DNA from: Endozoicomonas gorgoniicola
Lineage (GTDB): Bacteria; Pseudomonadota; Gammaproteobacteria; Pseudomonadales; Endozoicomonadaceae
Length of the DNA: 64,000 nucleotides
Reading direction: 5' to 3'
NCBI RefSeq assembly: GCF_025562715.2
Contig: NZ_JAPFCC010000001.1
Coordinates: 5,232,001-5,296,000, forward strand
Shown here: positions 51,186 to 60,243 of the stretch, piece by piece
Numbering within the stretch: the stretch's first letter is position 1
How the letters are laid out: every line of letters begins with the position of its first letter
Program-made: the position numbers and the translations under genes
The notes under the pieces: model-generated
Seen by the model: only the letters and a program-made list of their open reading frames with translations
What the model was told of the DNA's origin: nothing
The model's database searches: none

Positions 51186-53798
51186 TTAAAAGTCCATACC
51201 AAAGGCCAGGTTGATAGTCACACTTACCCGGGCTTCCTCAACGCCGGTTTCTGCATTGTGAATTACCAATGCATATTGTCCCTGACTGTCGTAATCCCTG
51301 TTCTTCAGGGTCAGCCATAACGTTTGCAGCTTGTCATCCAGACTGCTCGAAGTGCTGGATAACTTTAACATTTCAACATTACTCACGGGCTCCTGCCCGG
51401 AACTCAGGTCATACAGACCAACTTTAATGGTCAAAGGTTTAACTCTTTCGCTTACCGATTCTGTCTGAACCAGCTGGAATCGATAACGCAGAGTGGAAAT
51501 ACGGAAGTTTTGCCCCATAACCGTGACGCCTGTGGTTCTGCTGACAGCCCCTTCAGCATGTTTGCCTTTCAGCTGCTTAACATTCAACACCGGCACCACC
51601 ACTTCCTGTGGCATAGCTCCGCCGTGAACAAAGCGAGCCCCGCCAATGAAGTGAAAACGGCCAATGCCTTTTGGAATCCAGAAACCCATATCAGTATCTG
51701 CGTCCGAAGTATCAGAAACCTGCCCCGCATAAGCACTGTTATTGACAGGCAGATTACGTCCCAGAACATAACGTTTTTTCTGTTCAACCAGATCGGCAGC
51801 CTCTGCACGACCAAGGTTGTTGATCTCTGTTGGCGCACTTTCCTGATAAAGGAAACCATGATCAGCGGTGACAAACACCTGGGTGCCGTTAAGGCTTTTC
51901 AGAATCCGGTTGCAAATGGCCGACAGTTCGTCAATCGAGTCACGTACCGCATCAAAAGTGCCGCTTTCTGTACTGCCGCTGTCTCCTACCGCATCGACCT
52001 TATTGTGATAGATGTATACCACCTGCCAGGGCTTAATAAATGCCCGGCCTTCATCTTTACGCATCGCCATAAAGGTTTCCGCTTTAATGGCCGTACCCTT
52101 CACTTTTGCCAGCAAATTACAGCGGTCTTCCAGCGAGGCCGATGACTGACCATCAACCATGACCCTTTTATCTTTATAGGTAATGCTACTGTGCGGGAGC
52201 AGTGCTGCCATACCCAGTTTTGTGTAGGAAGGTAAGACACCCAGCTGGGCACCAAGGTCTGCACTTATCCGATTACTGCCATTAAGTTCCCGTGCCAGCT
52301 CTTCAGCGGCTTCATATCGGAAAGCATCGCTGATCACCACAAATACCCGGCGATCTCCCGGCTTGTCGAGAACAGGCTGAACTTTTGTACGGAAAAAGTG
52401 CTGTTGAGGTGCAACACCATTAATACGCCAGTGTTCCAGCAATGAACGACCAGTGTCCGATTTTTCTTCCAGCACTTTTCCCCAGGCCAGAGAAAACGGT
52501 GTTAAATAACGCTGGTTATAACGGGCTTCCACTTCAGCTAATAATGGTTTCAGCAGATCCCAGCCATATTCACTGACGGCCATAACCGCTTCACACACCT
52601 GACGGTAATACTGGTCAACCTTATAAAAAGTCTCACGGTACTGGGTAACAGCCTCTTCTGCAGAACCAAATGAAAAAGCATCCTGCTGAGTCAGCACCAT
52701 AAAACGGGCTGCAACTTCCAGGGCTTTATAAACATTCTGGAAGGCCGTTCTGGCTGCATCTTCATTATCTGACAACAGCACACTGGCCCAATAGCCACTT
52801 TGCCGCGCTACCACCCGTTCACAAAAGGCCAGCTCATCCAGACTGTCTGCCTCAGCCAGTAAGCGATCCCGCAAACGACTGGCAACAAACTGCTCGACCA
52901 GTAAGAAGGTTCTGGTTTCAAACAGGTTGTCGACATTCAGCTCTGGCAAATGTTCTTCCAGTTTAAGAACTCTGGCAGCCTGAGCGCTGAGCTTGTCATA
53001 ACCAAAAGAGCTGGTTGCACTGTCACGCCAACGACCCAGACAAACCACCACATTGCTTTCACCGAATGAACGCAGTAACAAGGCATGCATACTCACCGGA
53101 ACAGCCCCGACACTATGATGGAAATCTGTGACCAGCATACTGAGCAACAGGTTTTTTAATGAAGGTTCTGTTGTTTCGTAGCCAAAGCCAGCTTTCACCT
53201 GTTCCCAGAAGCTTGCTTCAAGGTCATATTTAGTGAATTCAGCCAATGATTTACTTTCAGCTTCTAAAGAACCTGCCCGGGCCAGCTCCTGAAATAACGT
53301 TATGACCAGTGAAGTCAGGTCATTGGTTTCACACTTCGCCAGAACCGCCATCATTTTCCGGTCCAGTATTGTCGCGGTATCGGAAGAATCTACTCGCTTC
53401 TGCAAAGCAGTCAGGCGAACCTTGCTGGCAAAGAATTTTTTCCGCAGGCTGATATGATCCCGCAGCGTCATGGTTTCCAGGCCCAGCTGTTGCAAAATCT
53501 GTGAGCTACGATCTGCTGCAAAAGGAGCAGCATAAAAGCGCACATCCAGCAGCCAGTCTTCCTCTGTCGCAGGCCTTGGATAAGGCTCATAAACCAGGAA
53601 TTGCTGGTCAGCAGCACCCAGCTCAAGCTCCACTTTCACCTTCAGCTTGGGTTCTATATTAAGGTCTATCAGCTTTACACCTGCCGGTAGCAAAGACTCA
53701 ACCGACTCCTGATATTCACCATCAGGGTCTTGCCAGAACACAACCCGGTTATCCTGGAACAGTCGGGTCAGGTTTTCCTGAATTTCAGGGGATTGCAT
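51186..53798 (-). CDS. pglZ: BREX type 1 PglZ phosphatase-like protein (870 aa)
   Basis: 870 residues, full size for PglZ type A. The N-terminus (LTRLFQDNRVVFWQDPDGEYQ) and the alkaline-phosphatase-like core (VFVVISDAFRYEAAEELARELNG, YTKLGMAALLPHSSITYK, VFVTADHGFLYQE) match the BREX family. PglZ is a core component of BREX complexes with PglX and BrxB/BrxC. Here pglX is a remnant and brxB, brxC and brxL are absent, so this PglZ is an orphan. The brxL position downstream is occupied by IS66. Confidence 0.9.
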   Translation of the reverse strand: MQSPEIQENLTRLFQDNRVVFWQDPDGEYQESVESLLPAGVKLIDLNIEPKLKVKVELELGAADQQFLVYEPYPRPATEEDWLLDVRFYAAPFAADRSSQILQQLGLETMTLRDHISLRKKFFASKVRLTALQKRVDSSDTATILDRKMMAVLAKCETNDLTSLVITLFQELARAGSLEAESKSLAEFTKYDLEASFWEQVKAGFGYETTEPSLKNLLLSMLVTDFHHSVGAVPVSMHALLLRSFGESNVVVCLGRWRDSATSSFGYDKLSAQAARVLKLEEHLPELNVDNLFETRTFLLVEQFVASRLRDRLLAEADSLDELAFCERVVARQSGYWASVLLSDNEDAARTAFQNVYKALEVAARFMVLTQQDAFSFGSAEEAVTQYRETFYKVDQYYRQVCEAVMAVSEYGWDLLKPLLAEVEARYNQRYLTPFSLAWGKVLEEKSDTGRSLLEHWRINGVAPQQHFFRTKVQPVLDKPGDRRVFVVISDAFRYEAAEELARELNGSNRISADLGAQLGVLPSYTKLGMAALLPHSSITYKDKRVMVDGQSSASLEDRCNLLAKVKGTAIKAETFMAMRKDEGRAFIKPWQVVYIYHNKVDAVGDSGSTESGTFDAVRDSIDELSAICNRILKSLNGTQVFVTADHGFLYQESAPTEINNLGRAEAADLVEQKKRYVLGRNLPVNNSAYAGQVSDTSDADTDMGFWIPKGIGRFHFIGGARFVHGGAMPQEVVVPVLNVKQLKGKHAEGAVSRTTGVTVMGQNFRISTLRYRFQLVQTESVSERVKPLTIKVGLYDLSSGQEPVSNVEMLKLSSTSSSLDDKLQTLWLTLKNRDYDSQGQYALVIHNAETGVEEARVSVTINLAFGMDF

Positions 53799-53817
53799 AA
53801 TGCTTTCTCATAACAAT

Positions 53818-53850
53818 CAGCCCCGTGTTGACTATGACAAGGCGGGGCTG
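53818..53850 (-). terminator. hairpin between the TOPRIM gene and pglZ
   Basis: CAGCCCCG (53818-53825) and CGGGGCTG (53843-53850) form an 8-bp stem around a 17-base loop, just upstream of pglZ on the minus strand. Could partly terminate transcription of the upstream pair before pglZ. Confidence 0.45.
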
Positions 53851-53953
53851 ATATTGGTCATTTCATCTGTTTGCAGAATGTTAGTTGCCTGACACTTCAT
53901 CCAGCCTGTCTTTAAAACGGGTAAGGCTGGGCATATCAGTAATCTGCTCTATA

Positions 53954-54802
53954 TTAATCTCTCGACTCTGTACTTTCTCTGCTGGCAAGCTCCATTTTCT
54001 CCCATAGCGGGTGCAGGTCATCTGGCACCAACAAACTGTTGATAATATCCGTTTGCCGTCTTGCGGCTCGCTCTTGCCCCAGAAAGTCATTCAATACCGA
54101 GTTCACAACGGTATCGTAAAATTTTTTGCCATGTACGAAACGGCTTAACTGTTCAGCTACTTCTAACGACTGTGCTTCCTGAAGCCGCTGCTGATAATTG
54201 TTGAAAATATCAACAGGTTCAAGAAAATCATGCCACTCTGTCAGTTTTTGCTGAACTGCCGCATCGTCAGTCACAATATCCGGGGAAAGCAAAGCCTCTT
54301 TGAACCCGAGTGAGCGTAAACCTTCCCAAAGAGGATTAACTACAGACCAGAGCGCACCATGCTTAATCCAGCGCGTCAGATCATCGGTGAGCAGCTCTTT
54401 AAAGACATGAAAGCCACCCTGCACTTTACTTTGCTGTATAGGAGGAAGAGCCTGCCAAAGTTCTTCTGGCACAATCAGATAGTTTTCAATGCAGTACCTT
54501 GGTAAAACCCAGAGGTTTTCCTGACCAGCTTCAAGTTCTGCAATACGATCAGAAGACCATTCATCCCGGTCAATAACACCAAGCCAATGCGGTTTTTCCT
54601 GCAAGATTTCAAGAACCAGAGATTTTTTGCCAGCCTCCGCAACCACCCACTTATTTTCCCACTCGGCACCAAAAGATTTTGTCATCCAGACACTAAAAGC
54701 TGCTACATCATCAGTGCCTTCTACCAGCAGAACCCGATGACCGGTATTACCGATCATTTCTTCTTCAATTTCACGTATACATCGACTACTGGCTTTACTC
54801 AC
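53954..54802 (-). CDS. TOPRIM-domain protein, DUF4435/AriB-like (282 aa)
   Basis: HRVLLVEGTDDVAAFSVWM gives the TOPRIM Glu (about 27) and WLGVIDRDEWSSD the DxD (about 75-77), followed by a helical C-terminal half. This is the OLD-like nuclease/DUF4435 pattern. Its start overlaps the stop of the ATPase gene by four bases, so the two form a unit; ATPase plus DUF4435 TOPRIM is the composition of PARIS (AriA-AriB). Downstream bases 53881-53953 carry a coherent continuation in another frame (INIEQITDMPSLTRFKDRL), so a frameshift near the C-terminus is possible. Confidence 0.72.
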   Translation of the reverse strand: MSKASSRCIREIEEEMIGNTGHRVLLVEGTDDVAAFSVWMTKSFGAEWENKWVVAEAGKKSLVLEILQEKPHWLGVIDRDEWSSDRIAELEAGQENLWVLPRYCIENYLIVPEELWQALPPIQQSKVQGGFHVFKELLTDDLTRWIKHGALWSVVNPLWEGLRSLGFKEALLSPDIVTDDAAVQQKLTEWHDFLEPVDIFNNYQQRLQEAQSLEVAEQLSRFVHGKKFYDTVVNSVLNDFLGQERAARRQTDIINSLLVPDDLHPLWEKMELASRESTESRD

Positions 54803-55851
54803 TGGGTAGCCTCCAGCTCAAAACGCATGCCTTTGTTCTCGTAGCGTTTCCATACATCTGGCGAATGGGATGTTATTAATAGCTGACCTTTCCGCTTCTG
54901 CACCAGCTGTTCGAGATTCGCTAATAAGGCATTAACGAGAGACGGATGAAGGTATAAATCGGGCTCATCTATCATTACCACGCAGCCATTCTCAGCCCAA
55001 CGACTGATCATATAAACAAGAATTAAAACCTGGTGCTCTCCTGCGCTAAGCTCATCAAGGGAATGATGAAACCGCCGCTGCCCCTGTACTCTAACCCGCA
55101 GGCGGTTCTCACCAGGATGTACTTTTGTATCAATGACCTTGCCTGCCAGAAAATTGTTCAGGTCATTAACAACGGCTGAGAACTTTTTGGGCTGAGTGAT
55201 TTTAAGATTCAATAATGAAGACTCAAGCTGACCTTTCCAGTCCTCTGTAGCCTGATAGCGTGTCAGCCAGCGCAAAGTCGGTTGGTCAGGTAAATGTTCA
55301 CCGACATTTCTCCTGGGGGTTACCCAGCGACGCTCTTCTGCATCCAGATAGACAACATTAGGGACGTCCACCTGGTCAAAAGACACTACCATTTTGTTTC
55401 GAAGACCAGCCCAAATATCAAGACACTCCGGGTCTGAAATAAACCTTGACTTGCGTTTTGAACGGGCACTTATCGTGTGAAGCTCTCCCATCCAGTCAGA
55501 ACAATGGTGTTGGATTAAGAAGTTATTTACCCAATCCTGTTCACCGAACACCAAGCCGAAATACTTATTCGGGCCAGACATCTGATGCTCAATAACCACA
55601 GACAGACCTTCCCACTGTTGCAGCCAGGTGCGGGCAGGATGCTTTGCTGGCAATGGCATTCTTCGATCCAACCAATAACCAAAAGCGTCCCATAACATGG
55701 ATACCGCCCTGAGTACTGTTGACTTGCCACAACCATTAGGGCCGGTGAACAAAACCAGATCTTCGATACCACCTTCCCAGTTATCGGATAAATCGATGGT
55801 TCGGGTTCCGAGAGGCCCGACCTCTTTAAAGTGCAATGAACATACTTTCAT
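54799..55851 (-). CDS. AAA/ABC-type ATPase, partner of the TOPRIM protein (AriA-like)
   Basis: 350 residues. Walker A FTGPNGCGKSTVLRAV at about 34-49, ABC-type signature LDELSAGEHQVLIL near 265-278, Walker B GCVVMIDEPDLYLHPSL near 295, and the H-loop region LLITSHSPDVW. This is the SMC-like/OLD-type ATPase arrangement found beside TOPRIM nucleases in defence systems. Overlaps the TOPRIM gene by four bases. PARIS AriA proteins are of this class but often longer, so OLD-like two-gene systems remain an alternative. Confidence 0.75.
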   Translation of the reverse strand: MKVCSLHFKEVGPLGTRTIDLSDNWEGGIEDLVLFTGPNGCGKSTVLRAVSMLWDAFGYWLDRRMPLPAKHPARTWLQQWEGLSVVIEHQMSGPNKYFGLVFGEQDWVNNFLIQHHCSDWMGELHTISARSKRKSRFISDPECLDIWAGLRNKMVVSFDQVDVPNVVYLDAEERRWVTPRRNVGEHLPDQPTLRWLTRYQATEDWKGQLESSLLNLKITQPKKFSAVVNDLNNFLAGKVIDTKVHPGENRLRVRVQGQRRFHHSLDELSAGEHQVLILVYMISRWAENGCVVMIDEPDLYLHPSLVNALLANLEQLVQKRKGQLLITSHSPDVWKRYENKGMRFELEATQ

Positions 55852-55963
55852 AAAAAAATCCCTGTCACGGTGTTCGGGCTAAAGCGATCAACTCATCATG
55901 AAATTACTTGGCACTGGGCCCCGCCGGATGCTGTGCGGCAGCTGCTTGAAATAAACCCGACCT

Positions 55964-57079
55964 TCACCATGGCAACTCCCCGTCAAAGAAGTTCATCAGC
56001 CAGACTTTATCAAGATTCAGATCACCCAGTTCAACGCCATTGAGTGCTGCATTTTTCAGTTGAGTTTTACCGCCAACCTTATTAATTACCCATAACTCAC
56101 TCTGGCTACCACTACGAACGATAGACTCGCTGTGTGTTGTTACAAAAACAGGGTGTTCTGTCGAGGCATAGTCCCGCATGAGAGAAACCAGTTCTGCAAT
56201 GGCCTGAGGATGGATGCCTCGCTCGGGTTCCTCAATAAAAGTAATTCCCAAACCACCTTCCCGACTCAGTACTGCTGTCATAATACACAAGGCATAAATA
56301 GTGCCGTCCGAAATCAAATTGGCAGGGAAAAAGTCCTTTGTGCCTTCTTCCTTAAACTTGATAATGGTGCGTCCATCCAGGCGCTGCTGTTCTGTAGTGA
56401 CCTTAGCCATGCCTGGAACTAACAGCTCTATCCACTCCAGAATCTCTTCCCGGAAACCCCGGTTTTTTTCCAGCACTGAAAGCATCGTGGCAACATTACG
56501 ACCATGACCGTCTAGCTCGGAAGCATCAGCCGAAGCGATATCAGGCTCTTTTGCCCCCAAAGGATCAAACCGAAACACACGGATATTAGCCAGAAGTTTG
56601 TAGATGGGTAAAAACTTCGCCAGCATTAACGCCGAAAGTTCATCCGGATAATCCGGCAGTGTCTGCATTCCCTGCTCAGCGGCTAACTTAATGGTTGGCG
56701 CATCACCACGTTTTCGACGAATGAACACTTCACCATCAACGGTCAGTTTCTCTTCCAGTTGCGGAGCTGCGTCCATCTGAAACAGCTTAATAGAATAATG
56801 GTACGTCTTTTCCTTCAGCAGAATCTCAATCTCAAGGGCAGCCGTTGTGGCTCGTGCCTTGCGGAATTTGAAACAATGGATCTGGCTATATCCACCAAAA
56901 GCACGAATAGCCTGCTCGGCTCCGGAGCGAACAATGGCACTAAAAAAAGCCAACCCATCGGCAAGGTTACTTTTGCCGGAACCATTAGGCCCGGCAAACA
57001 TGGAGAACGGCGAAACATTTTCCAGAACAATGTCCGCAGCACTTTTATAACCCTGCAGACGGATTTTCTTTATATTCAT
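55964..57079 (-). CDS. AAA-family ATPase (RecF/AAA_21-like, 371 aa)
   Basis: MNIKKIRLQGYKSAADIVLENVSPFSMFAGPNGSGKSNLADGL gives Walker A at about 30-38; FIEEPERGIHPQAI is the Walker B/D-loop and FVTTHSESIVR the H-loop. No TOPRIM or nuclease domain is fused. Its ATG overlaps the stop of the pglX remnant as ATGA, so it was co-translated with pglX in a BREX operon. Such an ATPase is a variable extra gene at this point of BREX loci. Role unknown. Confidence 0.78.
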   Translation of the reverse strand: MNIKKIRLQGYKSAADIVLENVSPFSMFAGPNGSGKSNLADGLAFFSAIVRSGAEQAIRAFGGYSQIHCFKFRKARATTAALEIEILLKEKTYHYSIKLFQMDAAPQLEEKLTVDGEVFIRRKRGDAPTIKLAAEQGMQTLPDYPDELSALMLAKFLPIYKLLANIRVFRFDPLGAKEPDIASADASELDGHGRNVATMLSVLEKNRGFREEILEWIELLVPGMAKVTTEQQRLDGRTIIKFKEEGTKDFFPANLISDGTIYALCIMTAVLSREGGLGITFIEEPERGIHPQAIAELVSLMRDYASTEHPVFVTTHSESIVRSGSQSELWVINKVGGKTQLKNAALNGVELGDLNLDKVWLMNFFDGELPW

Positions 57080-57580
57080 GCTTTCTTCCCGGTCACGTCC
57101 TTCACATTGGCCAGCAGGGTGCCGAACTTGCCGTAGTTCACTTTTACCCCGTCATCCAGGTCGAGGGTAATGCGCTGGTCGGTTTAGTGGCGCAATTGTT
57201 CGTCGTATTTACGCAGTTCCAGTTGCTGGTTCTGGCGCAGGGTCAGTTCCTTTTCCATTTTTTTGCGGGCTGAAGTTGAACTGGCGGCTTCGATGTTGTC
57301 CCGCAACAGCTTGATCAGGCTCTCGTACTTGCCCAGCAAAGGCTGCACATAGTCTACCCGCATTTGTGACAGTGTACCTTCATTGTAACGGTGCAGGTAA
57401 ACCAGGCACTCAAAGGCCTTGTATTTGCCGGAGCTGAACAGCCAGTAAATCGGACGTTTCTTGTAGGTTTTCAGATGGCCCTTGAAAAAGTCTTTGCTCA
57501 GGTAGCGGCGTAAAGTATCGGCAGGTGCTTCGCTGGCTTTTTTGCCCAGACCTTCTGCCAGTTACTTCTCAACCGCCAGT
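57076..57580 (-). pseudogene. pglX: C-terminal remnant of BREX methyltransferase pglX
   Basis: On the minus strand the frame reads ASEAPADTLRRYLSKDFF, TYKKRPIYWLFSSGKYKAFE, CLVYLHRYNEGTLSQMRV and, after an in-frame TAA at about 57,185, TDQRITLDLDDGVKVNYGKF to a stop at 57076. IYWLFSSGK...FECLVYLHRYN and LDDGVKVNYGKFG are the conserved end of PglX. A second stop lies near 57,560. At least 1000 upstream residues, including the methyltransferase domain, are missing. The gene is dead. Confidence 0.85.
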
Positions 57581-57817
57581 GTGAACAAGCTTCCAAAGCT
57601 CTTCATTCACTGTTTTCAGGCGACTGCGGATGACTCCTGCAACAATCAACGCACTATTTGTGGTGCGACGTTGCAAGATGTTTTCATCCACTATCTGCCG
57701 TTTCCATTCAGCAGGTGAAGGTTCCTGAAGTAAAATACCCGCAATAATCTTGCTTTCAGGGATAAGGAGTGATCCCTTGGTAAAATTTGCCGGATACACA
57801 TTTTGAGCCATTTTCAC
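57569..57817 (-). pseudogene. brxA: truncated brxA (BREX, DUF1819), first 78 codons
   Basis: MKMAQNVYPANFTKGSLLIPE, then SKIIAGILLQEPSPAEWKRQI and NILQRRTTNSALIVAGVIRSRL match the start of BrxA, normally near 200 residues. After ELWKLVH the frame runs into the pglX remnant and stops. A single internal deletion has therefore removed the rest of brxA, brxB, brxC and most of pglX. Its start overlaps the HTH gene stop by four bases. Confidence 0.82.
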
Positions 57818-58080
57818 TCTTCTGCCTCTTCAGGAATACGCAGCAGAAGATCACCCGGCGTGCACTCAAAGTAACCGCACAGGCTGCTGATAATCTCTGT
57901 ATTCGTTTTGTAGCCGGGGACATTGGCAATACGGTTTAGTGTCGCGCGACTTATACCGGTAGCTTCAGAAACTTCACCAAACGTTATACGGCGGCGCTCT
58001 TTGAAGGATTTTTCATCCAGTTTCTGTTTGAGCAGGACTCGGATCATGGCGGCTGGTGTTCTGTAATATCCATTGGGCAA
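57814..58080 (-). CDS. XRE-type HTH regulator upstream of BREX (88 aa)
   Basis: Cro/C1-type HTH: RRRITFGEVSEATGISRATLNRIANVPGYKTNTEIISSLCGYFECTPGDLL (about 30-80). The protein belongs to the short HTH regulators often linked to toxin-antitoxin and defence operons. It is the first gene of the BREX operon and overlaps brxA by four bases, so it likely autoregulates that operon. It is intact although most of its targets are deleted. Confidence 0.78.
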   Translation of the reverse strand: MPNGYYRTPAAMIRVLLKQKLDEKSFKERRRITFGEVSEATGISRATLNRIANVPGYKTNTEIISSLCGYFECTPGDLLLRIPEEAEE

Positions 58081-58205
58081 GATGAAGAAGTGAATAACTG
58101 CTTCACAAACGATGCATTATGCGCTCTGGGGATGCAATACGGCAAGTAACAAACAAGTTCTGGCAGCTCTATAGCGGTTGCATTAACCATAAACAGTCAA
58201 AGTCG

Positions 58206-58682
58206 CTACATAACCCCAATCGATCCATCAGGCCGTTTCTCACATGCTGCTTCATGATTTTTGATCATGGTATTCAACTCCTCTATTTTCTGATGCTCTA
58301 GTACCTCCCCGCAGTAGCTACAGGGTCTGGCCCACGCCTGAGAATTCAGATTGTAATCATATGGAGCAAGCTCAGCGATTCTTATCATTTTCTCTATCGC
58401 CTGCCCCAATGTCACATTGCGACTTTCAGAATATTTTTTTAACTGCTCGGAAATGCGTTTTTCAATCTGGAGGGTCCGTTTACCATCATTCGCAACTGAC
58501 CTGCCTTTTATGTGTTTTCGTTGTCTGACATTTCCACAGATCCGCTTCCAACCTCCTTGTGTCAGATATGTGCGACTCCAGACACTGAGAGCCCGACAAT
58601 CCCCCTGCTTAATCTTTTTGAATTCTTGTTCAGCCTGATCTTTCTCCTGAACAGAGTTGCCATTTAATAGCCAATCCGCCAA
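58206..58682 (-). CDS. hypothetical protein with zinc-like cysteine pair (158 aa)
   Basis: Starts MADWLLNGNSVQEKDQAEQEF. Basic first half (WKRICGNVRQRKHIKGRSV), a helical region resembling a ribbon-helix-helix or coiled segment (TLQIEKRISEQLKKYSESRNVTLGQAIEKMI) and RPCSYCGEVLEHQK with a CxxC pair. A plasmid- or island-type regulator is possible. It starts 21 bases from the IS1 tip. No family recognised. Confidence 0.55.
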   Translation of the reverse strand: MADWLLNGNSVQEKDQAEQEFKKIKQGDCRALSVWSRTYLTQGGWKRICGNVRQRKHIKGRSVANDGKRTLQIEKRISEQLKKYSESRNVTLGQAIEKMIRIAELAPYDYNLNSQAWARPCSYCGEVLEHQKIEELNTMIKNHEAACEKRPDGSIGVM

Positions 58683-58775
58683 CTGATTATTTTGAATTTT
58701 CGGGTCATGAATCAGATGCGTTGATCTCGTATATTTTTCGGAAGAGCTTTGCTGATACTCTATCTATTTTTCCCT

Positions 58776-58961
58776 ATGGCAATCATTAAAGTCGTATGTG
58801 TTCACTGTAATACCACAGATGGCGTTGTGAAAAATGGCAAAGCACCCTCAGGTATGCAGCGTTACCTATGTCGAAATTGCAAACACAGCTTCCAGCTTGA
58901 GTTTCTCTACAACGCTAACAAACCAGGCAACCACGAGCGCATAGTGAGCATGGCTATGTAA
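58776..58961 (+). pseudogene. insA: IS1 insA, truncated
   Basis: MAIIKVVCVHCNTTDGVVKN, then YLCRNCKHSFQLEF: the zinc-ribbon start of IS1 InsA. The frame ends after HERIVSMAM, where the HTH part should continue. The internal deletion removed it. Confidence 0.85.
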
Positions 58962-58990
58962 CGTCACTCCCTTTCGACAATGAAGAGCTG

Positions 58991-59389
58991 GTGCTAATCT
59001 GCCAGATGGATGAACAATGGTCCTATGTTGGCAATAAGAAAAATCAGCGCTGGCTGTTCTACGCATGGGAGCCTCGCTACCAGAGGGTAATCGCACATAT
59101 CTTTGGACGCAGAACGAAGAAAACCTTGAAGAAGCTGATAAAGTTGGTCAAACCCTATAAGTTCAGGTTCTACTGCACCGATGATTGGAAACCCTATGGC
59201 TCAGAGCTACCGGCACAGAGCCATATTATCAGCAAGAAACTGACACAAAGCATCGAGAGAAACAATCTGACACTTCGTACACGTCTTAAACGATTAACCC
59301 GTAAAACTATCTGCTTTTCTCGCTCAGAGGAACTGCACGATAAGGTGATCGGAGAGTTTATCTCACGGATGTGGTATCAACCTGTTTGA
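58991..59389 (+). pseudogene. insB: IS1 insB, 5' truncated
   Basis: CQMDEQWSYVGNKKNQRWLFYAWE, FYCTDDWKPYGSELPAQSHI and SIERNNLTLRTRLKRLTRKT cover the DDE domain of IS1 transposase. The N-terminal linker encoded by insA and the frameshift region is lost, so the InsAB' fusion cannot be made. Confidence 0.85.
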
Positions 59390-59957
59390 AACGTGACCGC
59401 TGCACCAGCGACACCGGCGTAAAAAACTCACCGCCGTCGTGTGCGTCCTGGTCGGCGAACTGGGTCAGGAAGTATTCGTAGATACGGCCAAAAATATCAC
59501 CACTGGCCTTTTGCAGCTCTTCCGGGTTCAGGGTGTTTAACAGAATCTTCAGGACATCGTTGGGGATATTGCGGTATTCCTGCTTGGGCAGCTGCCCTTT
59601 CAGGTTTTCGTACTCCGACTCGATGGACTCCATGGCCTGAATAATGGCCTCGCTGCGATCATCGGAATCTGTCAGCGCAATCAGGTGGTCAAACTGAGCC
59701 TCTTCTTTCAGATAGATGGCGCTTTTGCCCGAAAAATCCTGCTTGGTGATTTTCCGGGTCTTACCGCCACGGCTGGGGAGGCTGGCAACAATATCATCCC
59801 GCACAGCCAGAAAGCGGCTGTAGGCATGGCGCAAGAAAATCAGCCCCATCACCGGCAGAAAATATTCGTTACTGGCCAGCTCTGAGTTACTCCGCAGCGT
59901 ATCAGCAGACTTCCACAGACGTCTTTCTATGGCTTCAATATTTTCCAGTTGGGACAT
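59358..59957 (-). pseudogene. hsdM: type I restriction-modification hsdM, N-terminal fragment
   Basis: IEAIERRLWKSADTLRSNSELASNEYFLPVMGLIFLRHA is the HsdM N-terminal domain and DIFGRIYEYFLTQFADQDAHDGGEFFTPVSLVQ leads into the SAM-binding domain, where the IS1 begins. The last 11 or so residues are IS-encoded. The methyltransferase domain, hsdS and hsdR are absent in the window. Non-functional. Confidence 0.9.
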
Positions 59958-60243
59958 GCTTTCTCTAAAGCTGTAAAGCGATTGGCAGCCTCAAATTCTG
60001 CTGTTCTACTTGGAATGATGAGAGCCTGCGGGGTTGGTTTATCCGGGGATTTTACTGATTCAGGGAGGGGGGTTCCAGCCTCTCATATCCGGTTACCTCT
60101 TTTGCCAGTGTGGGCGTCAGCAAGTATGCCGATCATTGTGGCGGGGCGCATGGTCATTGCTTGTCCCGCTAACGGGTTAATGTTTTTCACGAATGCACGA
60201 TATGTATTTGTGCAGTGCAACTTACAACACTTCAGGAATGGAT

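Larger units (their letters stand above)
58703..59398 (+). mobile_element. IS1-family element with internal deletion (696 bp)
   Basis: Imperfect inverted ends GGTCATGAATCAGATGCGTT (58703 on) and the complement of TTGAAACGTGACC (ending 59398) bound it; both read GGTCAYG. About 70 bases are missing compared with a complete IS1, at the join of insA and insB. No target duplication is present. The element truncates hsdM on its right, so a deletion started at the IS. Confidence 0.82.

Noticed and set aside
53954..57079. Gabija (GajA-GajB)
   Set aside because: GajA fuses ATPase and TOPRIM in one protein and GajB is a UvrD-like helicase; here they are separate proteins and no helicase is present.
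51186..58080. A functional BREX system
   Set aside because: brxA is truncated, pglX is a fragment with stop codons, and brxB, brxC and brxL are missing.
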